A stretch of DNA of 51,476 nucleotides, from assembly GCA_030524345.1 (NCBI GenBank), contig JAUNGP010000014.1:1-51476 (forward strand). The letters are read 5' to 3'. This stretch comes from Clostridia bacterium. GTDB taxonomy: Bacteria > Bacillota > Clostridia > TANB77 > CAG-465. The notes below the pieces were generated by a model. The model was not told the DNA's origin. It saw only the letters and a program-made list of their open reading frames with translations, and searched no databases. The translations under genes and the position numbers were made by a program. This document shows, piece after piece, positions 1-9,211 of the stretch; the stretch's first letter is position 1, and every line of letters begins with the position of its first letter.

Positions 1-1
1 T

Positions 2-313
2 GTAGTAGTACAGATTGTAGCTAAAGGAGAAGTAGTAACAGAATATGCAGTAAATGAAAAAGAAAATTGGACACATACATTTGAACTACCAAAGTATGAT
101 TCATTAGGAAATGAAGTGGAATATAGCATAGTAGAAAAAGAAGTAAGAGACTATGAAAGTAAAATAGAGGAAAATAGAATAATGAATATATGTACATATG
201 AACTATCAATAGACACCGGTGATATGAATATTTGGATGTATCTAGTAATTTCCCTTGTAGCAGTTGTTGGAATCATTGTTGGGATATTTACAATAAGAAA
301 AAGTAGAAAATAG
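2..313 (+). CDS. C-terminal end of a CnaB-type surface protein (partial)
   Basis: Only the last 103 codons are visible; the reading frame is open to the left edge, so the true start lies outside. The visible part holds the end of a Cna protein B-type beta-sandwich (pattern KYDSLGNEVEYSIVEKEV), a domain that forms stalk repeats in Gram-positive adhesins and pilus subunits. It is followed by a short linker ending SIDTGD, a membrane segment of about 22 residues and a basic tail RKSRK. This is the layout of a sortase-anchored wall protein, but the usual LPxTG is degenerate: only the TG(D) part is recognisable. Whether it is still a sortase substrate is uncertain. A good terminator follows. Confidence 0.75.
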   Translation, partial: VVVQIVAKGEVVTEYAVNEKENWTHTFELPKYDSLGNEVEYSIVEKEVRDYESKIEENRIMNICTYELSIDTGDMNIWMYLVISLVAVVGIIVGIFTIRKSRK

Positions 314-320
314 AATAATA

Positions 321-365
321 AATATGCAGAAAGTGTAGGTTTTCTGCATATTTTACTTTTTTTGT
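321..365 (+). terminator. Rho-independent terminator
   Basis: An 11-12 bp perfect stem (AATATGCAGAAA pairing with TTTCTGCATATT, 8-nt loop) is followed by ACTTTTTTT. It ends the CnaB-protein transcript. Confidence 0.85.
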
Positions 366-432
366 TATTAAATATGTTTAAAAGTTTTTTTTTATGATAT
401 AATTTCTATATAGTTTATGGAGAGGTGAAATT

Positions 433-1467
433 ATGGATGTACTAGATCATGAATGCCCAAGTTGTGGCGCAAATATTCCATTTAATCCTGATACACAAAG
501 ATGGGATTGTAAGTATTGTGGAGCATCATATACTTTAGAGGATTTTGAAAAATATGATGCTGAAATGAAAAAAGAGAATAAGGAAGAGAATGTTAATGTC
601 GATATGGATGAATACACATGTCCAAATTGTGGAGCAAAAGTTGTAACCGATAGTAATACTTCTGCCACTTCATGTGTATATTGTGGAAGCACTACGATTT
701 TAAAGAACAGATTGCAAGGGGAGTTTAAGCCATCACAAGTGATACCATTTTCCCAATCGAAAGAAAAGGCGGTAGAAGAATTCTATAAATTTTCTAAGAA
801 AAAATGGTTTGCTCCAAAAGAGTTCTGTAAAAAAGAGAATATTCAAAAGGTTGAAGGGGTATATATTCCATTTTGGTTATATGATTGTGAAACAAAAGGA
901 AATATTATTGCTGATGCCAAGAAAATATCTACTTGGAGAAGCGGAGACTATATGTATACGAAAACGGACTATTATCTTTGCCAAAGAGAAGGAAATATGG
1001 TATTTGAAGGAGTACCCGTTGATGGATCTACTAAATTTGCTGATGATATCATGGATTCTATTGAACCATATAATTATGAGGGAATGAAAGAATTTAATCC
1101 ATCATATTTATCTGGATTTTTAGCTGAAAAATATGATGTGGAAAAGGATGATGCCTATTCTCGAGCTAAAATGAGAGTTAAAAATACAACAATTGAGGAA
1201 TTAAAAAATGATATGAAGGGATATAATACTGTTAATGTAAAGGAGAATAATATAGAGGTAGAAAGAAAAAAAGATAAATACGTTTTAATGCCTGTATGGA
1301 TGTTAAATATTAAATATAAAGATAAAATGCATACTTTTGCCATGAATGGGCAAACTGGTAAAATGGTTGGAAATGTACCTGTCAGTGTTAAAAAATTGAT
1401 ACTTACAGCACTTATTATTGAAATATTACTTTTGATCATTTCTACACTAATTAAATTATTTTTATAG
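433..1467 (+). CDS. Double zinc-ribbon membrane protein, YdjG-like
   Basis: A 344-residue protein starting with two TFIIB/rubredoxin-type zinc ribbons: CPSCG...CKYCG (about residues 9-31) and CPNCG...CVYCG (about 63-84). A middle region lacks known motifs (SQVIPFSQSKEKAV and IPFWLYDCETKG are visible) and one C-terminal membrane helix (about 322-342) forms a tail anchor. Length and layout match the TFIIB-type zinc-ribbon proteins represented by B. subtilis YdjG, which lies beside the TPM protein YdjH and the PspA/SPFH genes of a membrane-stress operon. Here too it is followed directly by TPM genes. A clear GGAGAGGTGAA site precedes the ATG. The biochemical role is unknown; a part in membrane stress is inferred from neighbours. 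Confidence 0.85.
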   Translation: MDVLDHECPSCGANIPFNPDTQRWDCKYCGASYTLEDFEKYDAEMKKENKEENVNVDMDEYTCPNCGAKVVTDSNTSATSCVYCGSTTILKNRLQGEFKPSQVIPFSQSKEKAVEEFYKFSKKKWFAPKEFCKKENIQKVEGVYIPFWLYDCETKGNIIADAKKISTWRSGDYMYTKTDYYLCQREGNMVFEGVPVDGSTKFADDIMDSIEPYNYEGMKEFNPSYLSGFLAEKYDVEKDDAYSRAKMRVKNTTIEELKNDMKGYNTVNVKENNIEVERKKDKYVLMPVWMLNIKYKDKMHTFAMNGQTGKMVGNVPVSVKKLILTALIIEILLLIISTLIKLFL

Positions 1468-1478
1468 GAGGCATGTAT

Positions 1479-2423
1479 ATGAAAAGAAAATGTTTCATTT
1501 TTTCATTAATATTAGTGTGCATTATGTTGATAACATTTCAATCAGTATATGCTTCGACTAATACAACTGAAAGAACAGAAGAAAATTTACAAATATGGAA
1601 TTCCATCAAGATTAACAGTACTGTCAAAAGAGCAGCACTTGCTACTCCAAAAGTAGATGAAACAGAGAAAATTTATGATTTTGCAGATTTATTTACTGAA
1701 TTTGAAGAGAAAAATTTATTTTCTGATGTAACAGAATTTATTCATCAGTACAAAATGGATATGGTAATTGTGACAATAGATGAAAATAATAAATCAAGTG
1801 CCAAAGCATACGCAGATGATTTTTATGATTATAATTATTTTGGAGTAGGAAGTACTTATGATGGAATATTATTATTAATTGATATGGATAATAGAATTGT
1901 TTGGATTTCTACCACAGGAAATGGACAAATAATATATGATGATGCAAGAATAGATAATATTTTAGACTATGTTCAAGAAGAATTAATTGATGCTAATTAC
2001 TATTCCGCTGCAGATGATTTCATATATTATAGTAGTAAATATGCAAAATCTGGTGTGCCAAGTAGTAATTCTAATATGAAGGTAGATGATGAAGGAAACT
2101 ATGTACAAAAAGGAAAACTAGAATTTAATAGTTTTGCAGATGTGATGTATTTTGTTATGGGAATAGCTTTACTTCCAACACTTGCAACTGTCATTATCAT
2201 TTTAATAGGAGTAGCTTCACATAGAAATGTAAAAAAGTCAACATCAGCTAGATCGTATTTGAATGTAGGTTCTATTAATATTGGACTTAGAACAGATCAA
2301 TTTTTAAGAACATCTACTACAAGTACTAGAATTTCTTCAAGCAGTTCTAGTGGTGGAGGCGGTTCTTCAATTCATCATAGTAGTAGTGGTAGAAGCCATG
2401 GTGGTGGAGGAAGAAGATTTTAG
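1479..2423 (+). CDS. TPM-domain membrane protein with Gly/Ser tail, YdjH-like (paralogue 1)
   Basis: Signal peptide (KRKCFIFSLILVCIMLITF, cleavage near VYAS), an extracytoplasmic TPM domain (about residues 50-190, with KIYDFADLF and the FGVGSTYDGILLLIDMDNR core), a membrane helix (about 225-245), then a tail rich in Ser, Gly and His ending GGGGRRF. This is the classic TPM/YgcG layout. I start it at ATG 1479, not at the in-frame ATG 1473, because AGGAGG at 1466-1471 lies 7 nt before 1479 but only 1 nt before 1473. It sits in one operon with the zinc-ribbon gene (11-nt gap) and the next paralogue. TPM domains occur in photosystem repair proteins and in many bacterial membrane proteins; no activity can be assigned here. 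Confidence 0.85.
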   Translation: MKRKCFIFSLILVCIMLITFQSVYASTNTTERTEENLQIWNSIKINSTVKRAALATPKVDETEKIYDFADLFTEFEEKNLFSDVTEFIHQYKMDMVIVTIDENNKSSAKAYADDFYDYNYFGVGSTYDGILLLIDMDNRIVWISTTGNGQIIYDDARIDNILDYVQEELIDANYYSAADDFIYYSSKYAKSGVPSSNSNMKVDDEGNYVQKGKLEFNSFADVMYFVMGIALLPTLATVIIILIGVASHRNVKKSTSARSYLNVGSINIGLRTDQFLRTSTTSTRISSSSSSGGGGSSIHHSSSGRSHGGGGRRF

Positions 2424-2442
2424 AGAATATGGAGCGAATGCT

Positions 2443-3231
2443 ATGAAAAATAAAATTTATTTTTGTTTGATTTTCCTATTTTTCGCATTTGTAAATTTTT
2501 CTTTTTGTTATGCTTCGATTAATGTAGTAAATAGAAATGTAAATGATTTACAGGTGTGGAATACAATAGAGATAAATGATTCTGTAAAGGATTCAATCCT
2601 TACTACTCCTAAGGTGGATGAAACGCAAAAGATATATGATTTTGCGGACCTACTTAATGATACAGAGGAAAAAAGACTTTATGTAAAAATTAAAAATTTT
2701 ATTCAAAAATATGAGATAGATATGGTAGTTGTCACAATTAACTATAATCCAAAAATGAATCCTCAAAAATACGTGGATGATTTTTATCGTTATAACTATT
2801 TTGGAATGGGTGAAAATCATGATGGAATTATTTTACTCATAGATATGAATTATAGAACAGCGTGGATTTCGGTATATGGGGATACGCAAACAAGTTTTGA
2901 TAATACGAAATTAAGTAATATTTTAGAAGAGCTGAAGTTGTCATTAAAGAATAAAGATTATTATTCTACTGTATTAACATTTATTAATGATAGTGAGAAG
3001 TATGTTCAAAAAGAAATAATAAATTCTCAGAGTAATCAATTTGATTTTATGGGAATAATTGAGGTAATTGTTATTTCAACAATTGGAACGACATGTTTTA
3101 TTTTGATTGGATTAAGAACTCATAAAGATGTTAATATGGCTAAGTTAGCAAAGAAGTATCTAAAAGAACCCTCTTTGGATGTTACTTTTAGAAAAGATGA
3201 ATTAATGAGGAGTTCTACTACTAAATTTTAA
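2443..3231 (+). CDS. TPM-domain membrane protein without Gly/Ser tail (paralogue 2)
   Basis: 263 residues, clearly a duplicate of the preceding gene: the same signal peptide type, the same entry VDETQKIYDFADL, the same NYFGMGENHDGIILLIDM core and the same membrane helix (about 200-220). It stops at RSSTTKF, exactly where paralogue 1 continues into its Ser/Gly/His-rich tail, so the tail has been lost or never acquired. An ATG 93 nt upstream (2350) would add residues read from the end of gene 1 in another frame. The start at 2443 gives a proper signal peptide and has GGAG 8 nt upstream, so I use it. The difference in tails suggests the two copies may work as unequal partners, but that is inference. 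Confidence 0.8.
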   Translation: MKNKIYFCLIFLFFAFVNFSFCYASINVVNRNVNDLQVWNTIEINDSVKDSILTTPKVDETQKIYDFADLLNDTEEKRLYVKIKNFIQKYEIDMVVVTINYNPKMNPQKYVDDFYRYNYFGMGENHDGIILLIDMNYRTAWISVYGDTQTSFDNTKLSNILEELKLSLKNKDYYSTVLTFINDSEKYVQKEIINSQSNQFDFMGIIEVIVISTIGTTCFILIGLRTHKDVNMAKLAKKYLKEPSLDVTFRKDELMRSSTTKF

Positions 3232-3263
3232 ACAGATTTCAAATAATTTTAATATGTCTTTGA

Positions 3264-3299
3264 TAGGGTATTTTACTAAAAAAATACTCTATTTTTTTA
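3264..3299 (+). terminator. Rho-independent terminator of the zinc-ribbon/TPM operon
   Basis: AGGGTATTTT, 6-nt loop, AAAATACTCT (one G-U pair), then ATTTTTTT. Confidence 0.85.
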
Positions 3300-3329
3300 A
3301 ATAAATTTTAATAAAAATAACATAAAATG

Positions 3330-3358
3330 TTCACAAATGGCGAAATATATTGTATAAT
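3330..3358 (+). promoter_or_regulatory. Sigma-A-type promoter for the GH18 gene
   Basis: TTCACA (3330-3335), 17-bp spacer, TATAAT (3353-3358). It lies between the upstream terminator and the SD site of the glycosidase gene. Confidence 0.75.
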
Positions 3359-3385
3359 ATAATTTGATAAAGGCGGTTGATGTTA

Positions 3386-5047
3386 ATGTTTAACTATGTA
3401 AAAAGATGTATAGTACCCTTTATTTTTTTATTAATTGTATTAGTTGTATTTTATACTTTTAATATTTCAAAAAATAATGGTGAAAAGAAAGAAGCTGATT
3501 TAGTTATATATGGGGATAATATAGAAACAAATTATAAACCTTTTAAACAAGATGATGGAATATATATATCTGTTGATACAATATCAAAAGTAATAGATTC
3601 CAATATCTTTTATGATAAAGTTGCAACCAAAGTTATTATCACTACAAAAGATGATGTGGTAAAATTTAAAATTGATGAGAATTTAATGTCTAAAAATATG
3701 GAATATATCAGTATTAACACTAGTGCTAAACTTGTTAATGGACAACCATTTGTAGATGTTGAACTATTAAAAGATATATATAATATCAAAATAGAATATA
3801 ATGAAGAAACAAATACAATATCAATAGACAAAAAATCTTCTACTGATGTTCCAATTGCTTATGATAAAGTTAATGTTTATGCTGATATTTCTACAAAGTC
3901 AGAAGTTTTGCAAACCATTAATCGAAACAATACAGTTACTTTATATAATGAAAGTCTAAATCATAACCGATGGTATAAAGTAAAAACAGATTCCGGAGTA
4001 ATAGGATATATTGCCAAACTAAATATTGATGAATCATATGTAAAGGCTCAAGAGGAGAAACAAGAAAATGAGAAAAATGAAGAAGAAAACGTTTTAGTAG
4101 AAAATCAAGAGAAATTAATCATGTTTTGGCAATATGGAAGTGATTTGACAACACTTGGTGAAGAAAAGATAGATGGCGTGAATGTTGTATCACCAACTTG
4201 GTATGAACTAAAAAATCCAACTGGCGAAATTACTTCTAAGTTTAGTCAAGAATATTATAACAGGGCAAAAGAATATGGATATGAAATATGGCCTATTATA
4301 ACAAATGGGATTGATTCATCCTCTTATTCACCAGATGATACATCGCAAATGTTAAATAGTGAAAGAAATAGAGAAAACTTTATAAAGAATTTAGTAAGTA
4401 TTGCAAAAGATAATAAAATTGATGGAATCAATATAGATTTTGAAGCAATGAAGGATGATGATAGGGATTTATTTACACAATTTATTAGAGAACTTGCACC
4501 AATATTAAGAAAGAATCATATTAAACTTTCTGTAGATATGTATTTTGTAAAATACATTGACAGAACTAGAGTTGGAGAAGCAGCTGATTATGTGGTACTA
4601 ATGGGATATGATCAAAGAGGTGCTTGGTCTAGTGAAGCGGGTTCTATAGCCGAGGCTTCTTGGGTAGAAAAAAATATCAATTCTCTTATTAACGATTCTA
4701 AAATTTCTTCAAGTAAAATAATACTTGGAGTTCCATTCTATACAAGACTTTGGACAGAAAAGTCTGGAGATGATAATATCGGTACAAAGATATATACAAT
4801 GAAAGATTGTCAAAATTTCATAGAGAGAAATGAGATAACAACTATATGGGATGAAGATGCAGGTCAAAATTATGCAGAATATGTTTTAAATGATACTACA
4901 TATAAATTATGGATAGAAGATGCTGATTCTATCAAAAGGAGAACAGAAATTGTCAATAAATATAACCTTGTAGGTATAACTGGTTGGAGAAAAGGATTTG
5001 AAACAAATGATATTTGGCAAGTGATAAGAGATGAATTGAAAAAATAG
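3386..5047 (+). CDS. Membrane-anchored GH18 family glycoside hydrolase with SH3-like domain
   Basis: N-terminal signal anchor (about residues 8-24). Next comes a region resembling the copper amine oxidase N-terminal/stalk domain common in clostridial wall proteins (about 50-150), a bacterial SH3-like domain (about 155-215), a charged linker, and a GH18 (chitinase-like, YaaH/YdhD type) catalytic domain to the end. The GH18 signature DGINIDFE lies at about 346-353, with the final Glu as the expected acid catalyst, so the enzyme looks intact. Expected substrates are N-acetylglucosamine-containing polymers such as peptidoglycan or the spore cortex. ATG 3386 is preferred over TTG 3377/ATG 3380 because of its spacing from AAGGCGG. 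The next gene follows after 35 nt, perhaps co-transcribed. Confidence 0.88.
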   Translation: MFNYVKRCIVPFIFLLIVLVVFYTFNISKNNGEKKEADLVIYGDNIETNYKPFKQDDGIYISVDTISKVIDSNIFYDKVATKVIITTKDDVVKFKIDENLMSKNMEYISINTSAKLVNGQPFVDVELLKDIYNIKIEYNEETNTISIDKKSSTDVPIAYDKVNVYADISTKSEVLQTINRNNTVTLYNESLNHNRWYKVKTDSGVIGYIAKLNIDESYVKAQEEKQENEKNEEENVLVENQEKLIMFWQYGSDLTTLGEEKIDGVNVVSPTWYELKNPTGEITSKFSQEYYNRAKEYGYEIWPIITNGIDSSSYSPDDTSQMLNSERNRENFIKNLVSIAKDNKIDGINIDFEAMKDDDRDLFTQFIRELAPILRKNHIKLSVDMYFVKYIDRTRVGEAADYVVLMGYDQRGAWSSEAGSIAEASWVEKNINSLINDSKISSSKIILGVPFYTRLWTEKSGDDNIGTKIYTMKDCQNFIERNEITTIWDEDAGQNYAEYVLNDTTYKLWIEDADSIKRRTEIVNKYNLVGITGWRKGFETNDIWQVIRDELKK

Positions 5048-5082
5048 GGGTTGAAAAAAATTTAATTTTTGGAGTTAGGAAT

Positions 5083-8000
5083 ATGCTTATAAACGCTGAA
5101 GAAATAAATAAAATATTATTAAAAGCTGGAAGTGATATCATAAATAAAGGCAAAAAATGCTTTGAACAAGGAAAAGTAAAAATTGCAAGTTTTGAGTTTG
5201 AAAATGAGAATAATTATGTTGCAAAATCATATATAGAAAGTTCTTGCATTTATGAAATTGAAGTAAATAAAAAAAATGGTATACTACATTGCAAATGTGA
5301 TTGTCCATTTGCTAAAAATGGGGCTATTTGTAGACATGTTGTTGCAGTTTTCTTTAATATGTATATCAATTCACAAAATTATTTTGATTTTGAAAAAAGG
5401 CTAGAAGCAAAAGAAATTGAAAATGATATAACATATGGTAAAGAATCTAGAAATGAAATACATGAAAATAATGGATTAATCAAATATTATGAAAATTTAG
5501 AGCTTGGTAAAAAAGAAAGTATAGGTACGGTAAGACTTGTGCCTGTACTTTCTGTGCTTGATTTTAGGCAACCTGAATTAGAAGTTTCTTTTAAAATTGG
5601 AAAAGATAGGAAGTATTTATTAAAAGATATTTATAAATTTAGTGAAGAAATGTTAAATGAGGAAGTAGTAAAGTACGGAAAGGAATTAGAGTTTAAACAT
5701 AATTATAATGCTTTTTCAGAAGATTCTAAAAAATTAGTTGAATTTCTGACAAATAAAGCATCAGAATATAATGAATTTTCAAAGCTTGGCGTATATACTT
5801 TTAATTTGAATAGAAGGTACAGAGGTGTATTAAAATTAAAATATGGTGCATTAGATGAATTTTTTAATCTAATGTTAAATCAAAAGATTCAAATTGATGG
5901 ATATGCATACGAAAAATGCTTTGGGCAAATAGAATTTGTAGATGAAAATCCTAAACTAGAAGTTGATGTTATAGATAATCAAGATGAGGGAATATCTGTT
6001 ATCAATGATACACAAAAATATTACATTTTTTATGGACAGCAGTATGTGTATATCTTATATAAAGAACATTTATATAGATGTAATAGAGAGTTTAAGCAAA
6101 AAGTAATTCCGCTACTTGTGGAACTAGATAAGAGTAATGGGGAAGTTGTTACTATCGAAAAAAATAATGCAACTAGTTTTTGTGAATATATGGTACCATC
6201 TTTAAAAGAATTTCTTAAAGTCAATTTACCAGAAGGATTATTAGACAAGTATAAAGCAGAAAAACTTGGAACAAAAATCTATTTGGATATTGAGAAGAAT
6301 GGTGACATTGTTGCAGAAGTGAAATTTTGCTATGGTGATATTGAATTTAATCCATTTGATCAAAAAGCAAATGATACTTGTAATAGAAATTTAATCGAAG
6401 AAACGAAGGCAAAAGAATTATTTAAAAGATATAAGTTTATCGTAAATTATAAAAAAGGCGTGATCTATTTATCAAATGAAGATGATATATATGAATTCTT
6501 AAGTGATGGAATTAATGTATTTATGCAAAAATTTGAAGTGTTGGTCACTGATAGATTAAGAAATAAACAAATTATTAACCCTAAAATGGTAACAATGGGA
6601 GTAAGAATTCAGAACGAATTTTTAGAGATTAGTTTCGAAGATTTAGGAGTGGATGAGGTAGAATTAAAAGAGATTTTTAGAAGATATAGGCTTAAGAAAA
6701 AGTATTATAGACTAAAAGATGGAAGTTATATTAATATAGATTCTTCTGGAATTGATACCCTTGCAAACATTTCCAATAGTTTAAACTTATCTGAAAAGGA
6801 AATTATTGATGGAAATATAAAGCTGCCAAAATACAGATCTATTTATTTAGATAATATTGTTAGAAAAAATAATAGTATCAATATTAAAAGGGATAATTCT
6901 TTTAAAGAGGTCGTAAGGAGTATCAATGATGTTGATGAAACTGATTTTGAAGTTCCGACAAAATTACAAGCCGTTTTAAGAGCATATCAAAAAACAGGAT
7001 TTAGTTGGTTAAAGACATTAGAAAAATATAATTTTGGCGGGATTTTAGCAGATGATATGGGGCTTGGAAAAACAATTCAGATCATAGCACTTTTAATTGA
7101 TGAAAAAAATAAAACTGGAAAAACTTCCCTTGTTGTATGCCCAAGTTCGTTATATATCAATTGGAAAAAAGAAATTAATAAATTTGCTCCACAGATGAAA
7201 ATTTTAGTAGTTTCAGGATCTGCAGAGCAAAGGGAAAAACTGATCAAAACTGCAAATCAATATGATGCTGTGATAACTTCTTATGATTTGCTAAAAAGAG
7301 ATGTTGAAAAATACAGTAGTTATACTTTTAAATATATTATTGCAGATGAGGCTCAATATATAAAGAATAATAATACAAAAAATGCAAAAGCATTGAAGAA
7401 ATTAAAAAGTGAAGTTCGATTTGCTCTTACTGGAACACCGATTGAAAATTCTCTTGCAGAACTTTGGTCAATATTTGATTTTATTATGCCAGGCTATTTA
7501 TTTAGTTATAAAAAGTTTAAGGAAGAATATGAGACACCTATTATAAAGGACAATGATGTCCAAGTAGTAGAGAAGCTTCAAAAGTTAGTAGCTCCATTTA
7601 TATTAAGACGTATAAAAAGTGAAGTATTAAAAGAATTACCAGAGAAAACAGAGACAATCATGTATAGTGAAATGGATAAAGTACAAGAAAAATTATATAA
7701 AGCTTATCTTGCTAGTAGTAAAAAGGAAATTACAAGTGAAATTGAAGAAAATGGATTTGAGAAAAGCAAATTTAAAATTCTATCTATTATTACAAGACTT
7801 AGACAGATATGTTGTCATCCATCACTATTTATATCAGAGTATGATGGAGAGTCTGCAAAATTAAATCAATGTCTTGAAATTATAGAGGGGGCAATAGCTG
7901 CAGGTCATAAGATATTGCTATTTTCTGGATTTACATCTATGTTTGACATTATAACAAAAGAGTTAGAAAAAAGGGGAATTGAGTATTCTATGCTTACTGG

Positions 8001-8367
8001 TCAAACAAAAGTAGATACAAGAATTGAAATGGTAGAGGAATTCAATAGAGATGAAAATATCAAAGTATTTTTAATATCTTTAAAGGCAGGTGGGACAGGG
8101 CTTAATCTTACTGGTGCTGATATTGTTATTCATTATGATCCTTGGTGGAATTTATCCGCACAAAATCAAGCAACTGACAGAGCATATAGAATTGGTCAAA
8201 GAAATAATGTTCAAGTATTTAAACTCATTACAAGTGGTAGTATAGAAGAAAAAATACAAAAATTACAAGAGAAAAAGATTAATTTAAGTGATTCTATTAT
8301 AAAATCGGGAGAAACATTTATTAATAAAATGAGTAAAGAAGATATTATAGAATTATTTGAGGAATGA
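5083..8367 (+). CDS. SWIM zinc-finger SNF2-family helicase
   Basis: 1094 residues. The SWIM zinc finger is near the N-terminus (C70-x-C72-x10-C83-x-H85), followed by a long bacterial SNF2-associated region. The C-terminal half is a full SNF2/RapA-type ATPase: Walker A in DDMGLGKTIQ (about 655-664), DEAQ box (about 755), TGTPIENS motif III, and helicase C lobe motifs KAGGTGLNLTGAD and ATDRAYRIGQ. Such SWIM-SNF2 proteins are common in Clostridia. They are thought to remodel protein-DNA or protein-RNA complexes using ATP, and usually have no true unwinding activity. It lies 35 nt after the GH18 gene and is followed by a terminator. All motifs are present, so an active ATPase is expected. Confidence 0.93.
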   Translation: MLINAEEINKILLKAGSDIINKGKKCFEQGKVKIASFEFENENNYVAKSYIESSCIYEIEVNKKNGILHCKCDCPFAKNGAICRHVVAVFFNMYINSQNYFDFEKRLEAKEIENDITYGKESRNEIHENNGLIKYYENLELGKKESIGTVRLVPVLSVLDFRQPELEVSFKIGKDRKYLLKDIYKFSEEMLNEEVVKYGKELEFKHNYNAFSEDSKKLVEFLTNKASEYNEFSKLGVYTFNLNRRYRGVLKLKYGALDEFFNLMLNQKIQIDGYAYEKCFGQIEFVDENPKLEVDVIDNQDEGISVINDTQKYYIFYGQQYVYILYKEHLYRCNREFKQKVIPLLVELDKSNGEVVTIEKNNATSFCEYMVPSLKEFLKVNLPEGLLDKYKAEKLGTKIYLDIEKNGDIVAEVKFCYGDIEFNPFDQKANDTCNRNLIEETKAKELFKRYKFIVNYKKGVIYLSNEDDIYEFLSDGINVFMQKFEVLVTDRLRNKQIINPKMVTMGVRIQNEFLEISFEDLGVDEVELKEIFRRYRLKKKYYRLKDGSYINIDSSGIDTLANISNSLNLSEKEIIDGNIKLPKYRSIYLDNIVRKNNSINIKRDNSFKEVVRSINDVDETDFEVPTKLQAVLRAYQKTGFSWLKTLEKYNFGGILADDMGLGKTIQIIALLIDEKNKTGKTSLVVCPSSLYINWKKEINKFAPQMKILVVSGSAEQREKLIKTANQYDAVITSYDLLKRDVEKYSSYTFKYIIADEAQYIKNNNTKNAKALKKLKSEVRFALTGTPIENSLAELWSIFDFIMPGYLFSYKKFKEEYETPIIKDNDVQVVEKLQKLVAPFILRRIKSEVLKELPEKTETIMYSEMDKVQEKLYKAYLASSKKEITSEIEENGFEKSKFKILSIITRLRQICCHPSLFISEYDGESAKLNQCLEIIEGAIAAGHKILLFSGFTSMFDIITKELEKRGIEYSMLTGQTKVDTRIEMVEEFNRDENIKVFLISLKAGGTGLNLTGADIVIHYDPWWNLSAQNQATDRAYRIGQRNNVQVFKLITSGSIEEKIQKLQEKKINLSDSIIKSGETFINKMSKEDIIELFEE

Positions 8368-8400
8368 GGACAAATAGGATTATCTATTTGTCTTTTATTT
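8368..8400 (+). terminator. Rho-independent terminator after the SNF2 gene
   Basis: Perfect 9-bp stem GACAAATAG / CTATTTGTC with 6-nt loop, then TTTTATTT. Confidence 0.85.
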
Positions 8401-8427
8401 GACATAAATCAAGGAAAATGATATAAT
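8399..8427 (+). promoter_or_regulatory. Consensus sigma-A promoter
   Basis: TTGACA (8399-8404), 17 bp, TATAAT (8422-8427); a perfect consensus match. It drives the 112-residue unknown gene that follows and abuts the upstream terminator. Confidence 0.9.
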
Positions 8428-8477
8428 ATGTCAAAAATAATGGAATACTTTATAATTATTAAAGGAGGATTTTTGCT

Positions 8478-8816
8478 ATGGAATCAAATAATATCAAGTT
8501 AGAAGATCTATTGATTCATTGGTGGCACTATTATGGTAGTATGATTTATACTTTACAAGAACTGGAAGATTTCCGGAAATTAATTGCAGAAAAAGGAGAA
8601 GAAAAAATTTTAGAGGTAGCAGTTGCATCTTTTATATGCGATGATGGCAAAAACACTATGTTACTGATATGTATGAGAGAAAATAGAGTAGATGAACTTT
8701 TGGCCACTCTTCCAAAGATTGAAGAAATGTCAAAGGAAGCAAGAGAGCAGTATTACAAGATCAAGGAGGAATTTCTACGTCAAATTACTCATACTTATTT
8801 CCATGGTGAAGATTAA
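8478..8816 (+). CDS. Conserved-looking soluble protein of unknown function
   Basis: A 112-residue acidic, soluble, mainly helical protein with no signal peptide or membrane segment. The start is well supported by AAAGGAGG 9 nt upstream and a perfect promoter, and a long terminator follows, so it is a single-gene transcript likely to be well expressed. Notable features are an aromatic-rich start (HWWHYYG) and a helical, Glu/Lys-rich C-terminal half. I do not recognise the family. Confidence 0.8.
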   Translation: MESNNIKLEDLLIHWWHYYGSMIYTLQELEDFRKLIAEKGEEKILEVAVASFICDDGKNTMLLICMRENRVDELLATLPKIEEMSKEAREQYYKIKEEFLRQITHTYFHGED

Positions 8817-8866
8817 AGAAAGAAAGGCAAATAGCGTTATGCTATTTGTCTTCTTTCTTTTTCTTT
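8814..8866. terminator. Long bidirectional terminator
   Basis: The arms AAAGAAAGAAAGGCAAATAGC and GCTATTTGTCTTCTTTCTTT pair around GTTAT, with T-runs on both strands. It separates the convergent genes ending at 8816 (+) and 8866 (-). Confidence 0.9.
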
Positions 8867-9117
8867 TACATTTGACTAAGTTGTAAAATTACACCTAAAC
8901 AAGAATTTCCAAGTGTAAGTATTAGTGTTATAATGGATAATATTATTCCTGTAAAGTTGAATCCATTTTTTTCAGTTTTTCTTGCTAAACACCCCAAAAC
9001 AAGTCCAACTATTGTAACTGGGTATCCAACTAGAGGTAGTAACCAAGCGATAATACCAACAAGTCCTAAAACAAATGATGCAATTGATTTACCACTTACT
9101 TTTTTTTCATTTTCCAT
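8866..9117 (-). CDS. DUF4190-like small membrane protein
   Basis: 83 residues: a short polar N-terminus with SGKSIASFVLGLVGI and two or three membrane segments. The pattern of a first hairpin (Ala/Gly/Leu-rich, ending in CLARKTEKNG) and a second helix resembles DUF4190-type proteins of Firmicutes. Function is unknown. GGAGGG lies 9 nt before the start and a strong promoter lies further upstream. Confidence 0.75.
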   Translation of the reverse strand: MENEKKVSGKSIASFVLGLVGIIAWLLPLVGYPVTIVGLVLGCLARKTEKNGFNFTGIILSIITLILTLGNSCLGVILQLSQM

Positions 9118-9147
9118 TTAAATTCCCTCCAATCATATTACATTTTT

Positions 9148-9176
9148 AGTATACTAAATAATATAAAATAAGTCAA
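9148..9176 (-). promoter_or_regulatory. Promoter of the DUF4190-like gene
   Basis: Minus strand: TTGACT (9176-9171), 17-bp spacer, TATACT (9153-9148). Confidence 0.8.
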
Positions 9177-9177
9177 T

Positions 9178-9205
9178 GAAAAGGAGCAATTTTTTAATTG
9201 CCCCT
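9178..9205 (-). terminator. Terminator of the 9212-9757 operon
   Basis: Minus strand: GGGGCAATT, 4-nt loop, AATTGCTCC, then TTTT. The stem is nearly perfect. It sits just upstream of the promoter of the next minus-strand gene. Confidence 0.8.
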
Positions 9206-9211
9206 CGTCTT

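Noticed and set aside
2350-2442. N-terminal extension of the second TPM gene
   Set aside because: These codons overlap the tail of the first TPM gene in another frame and would bury the signal peptide.
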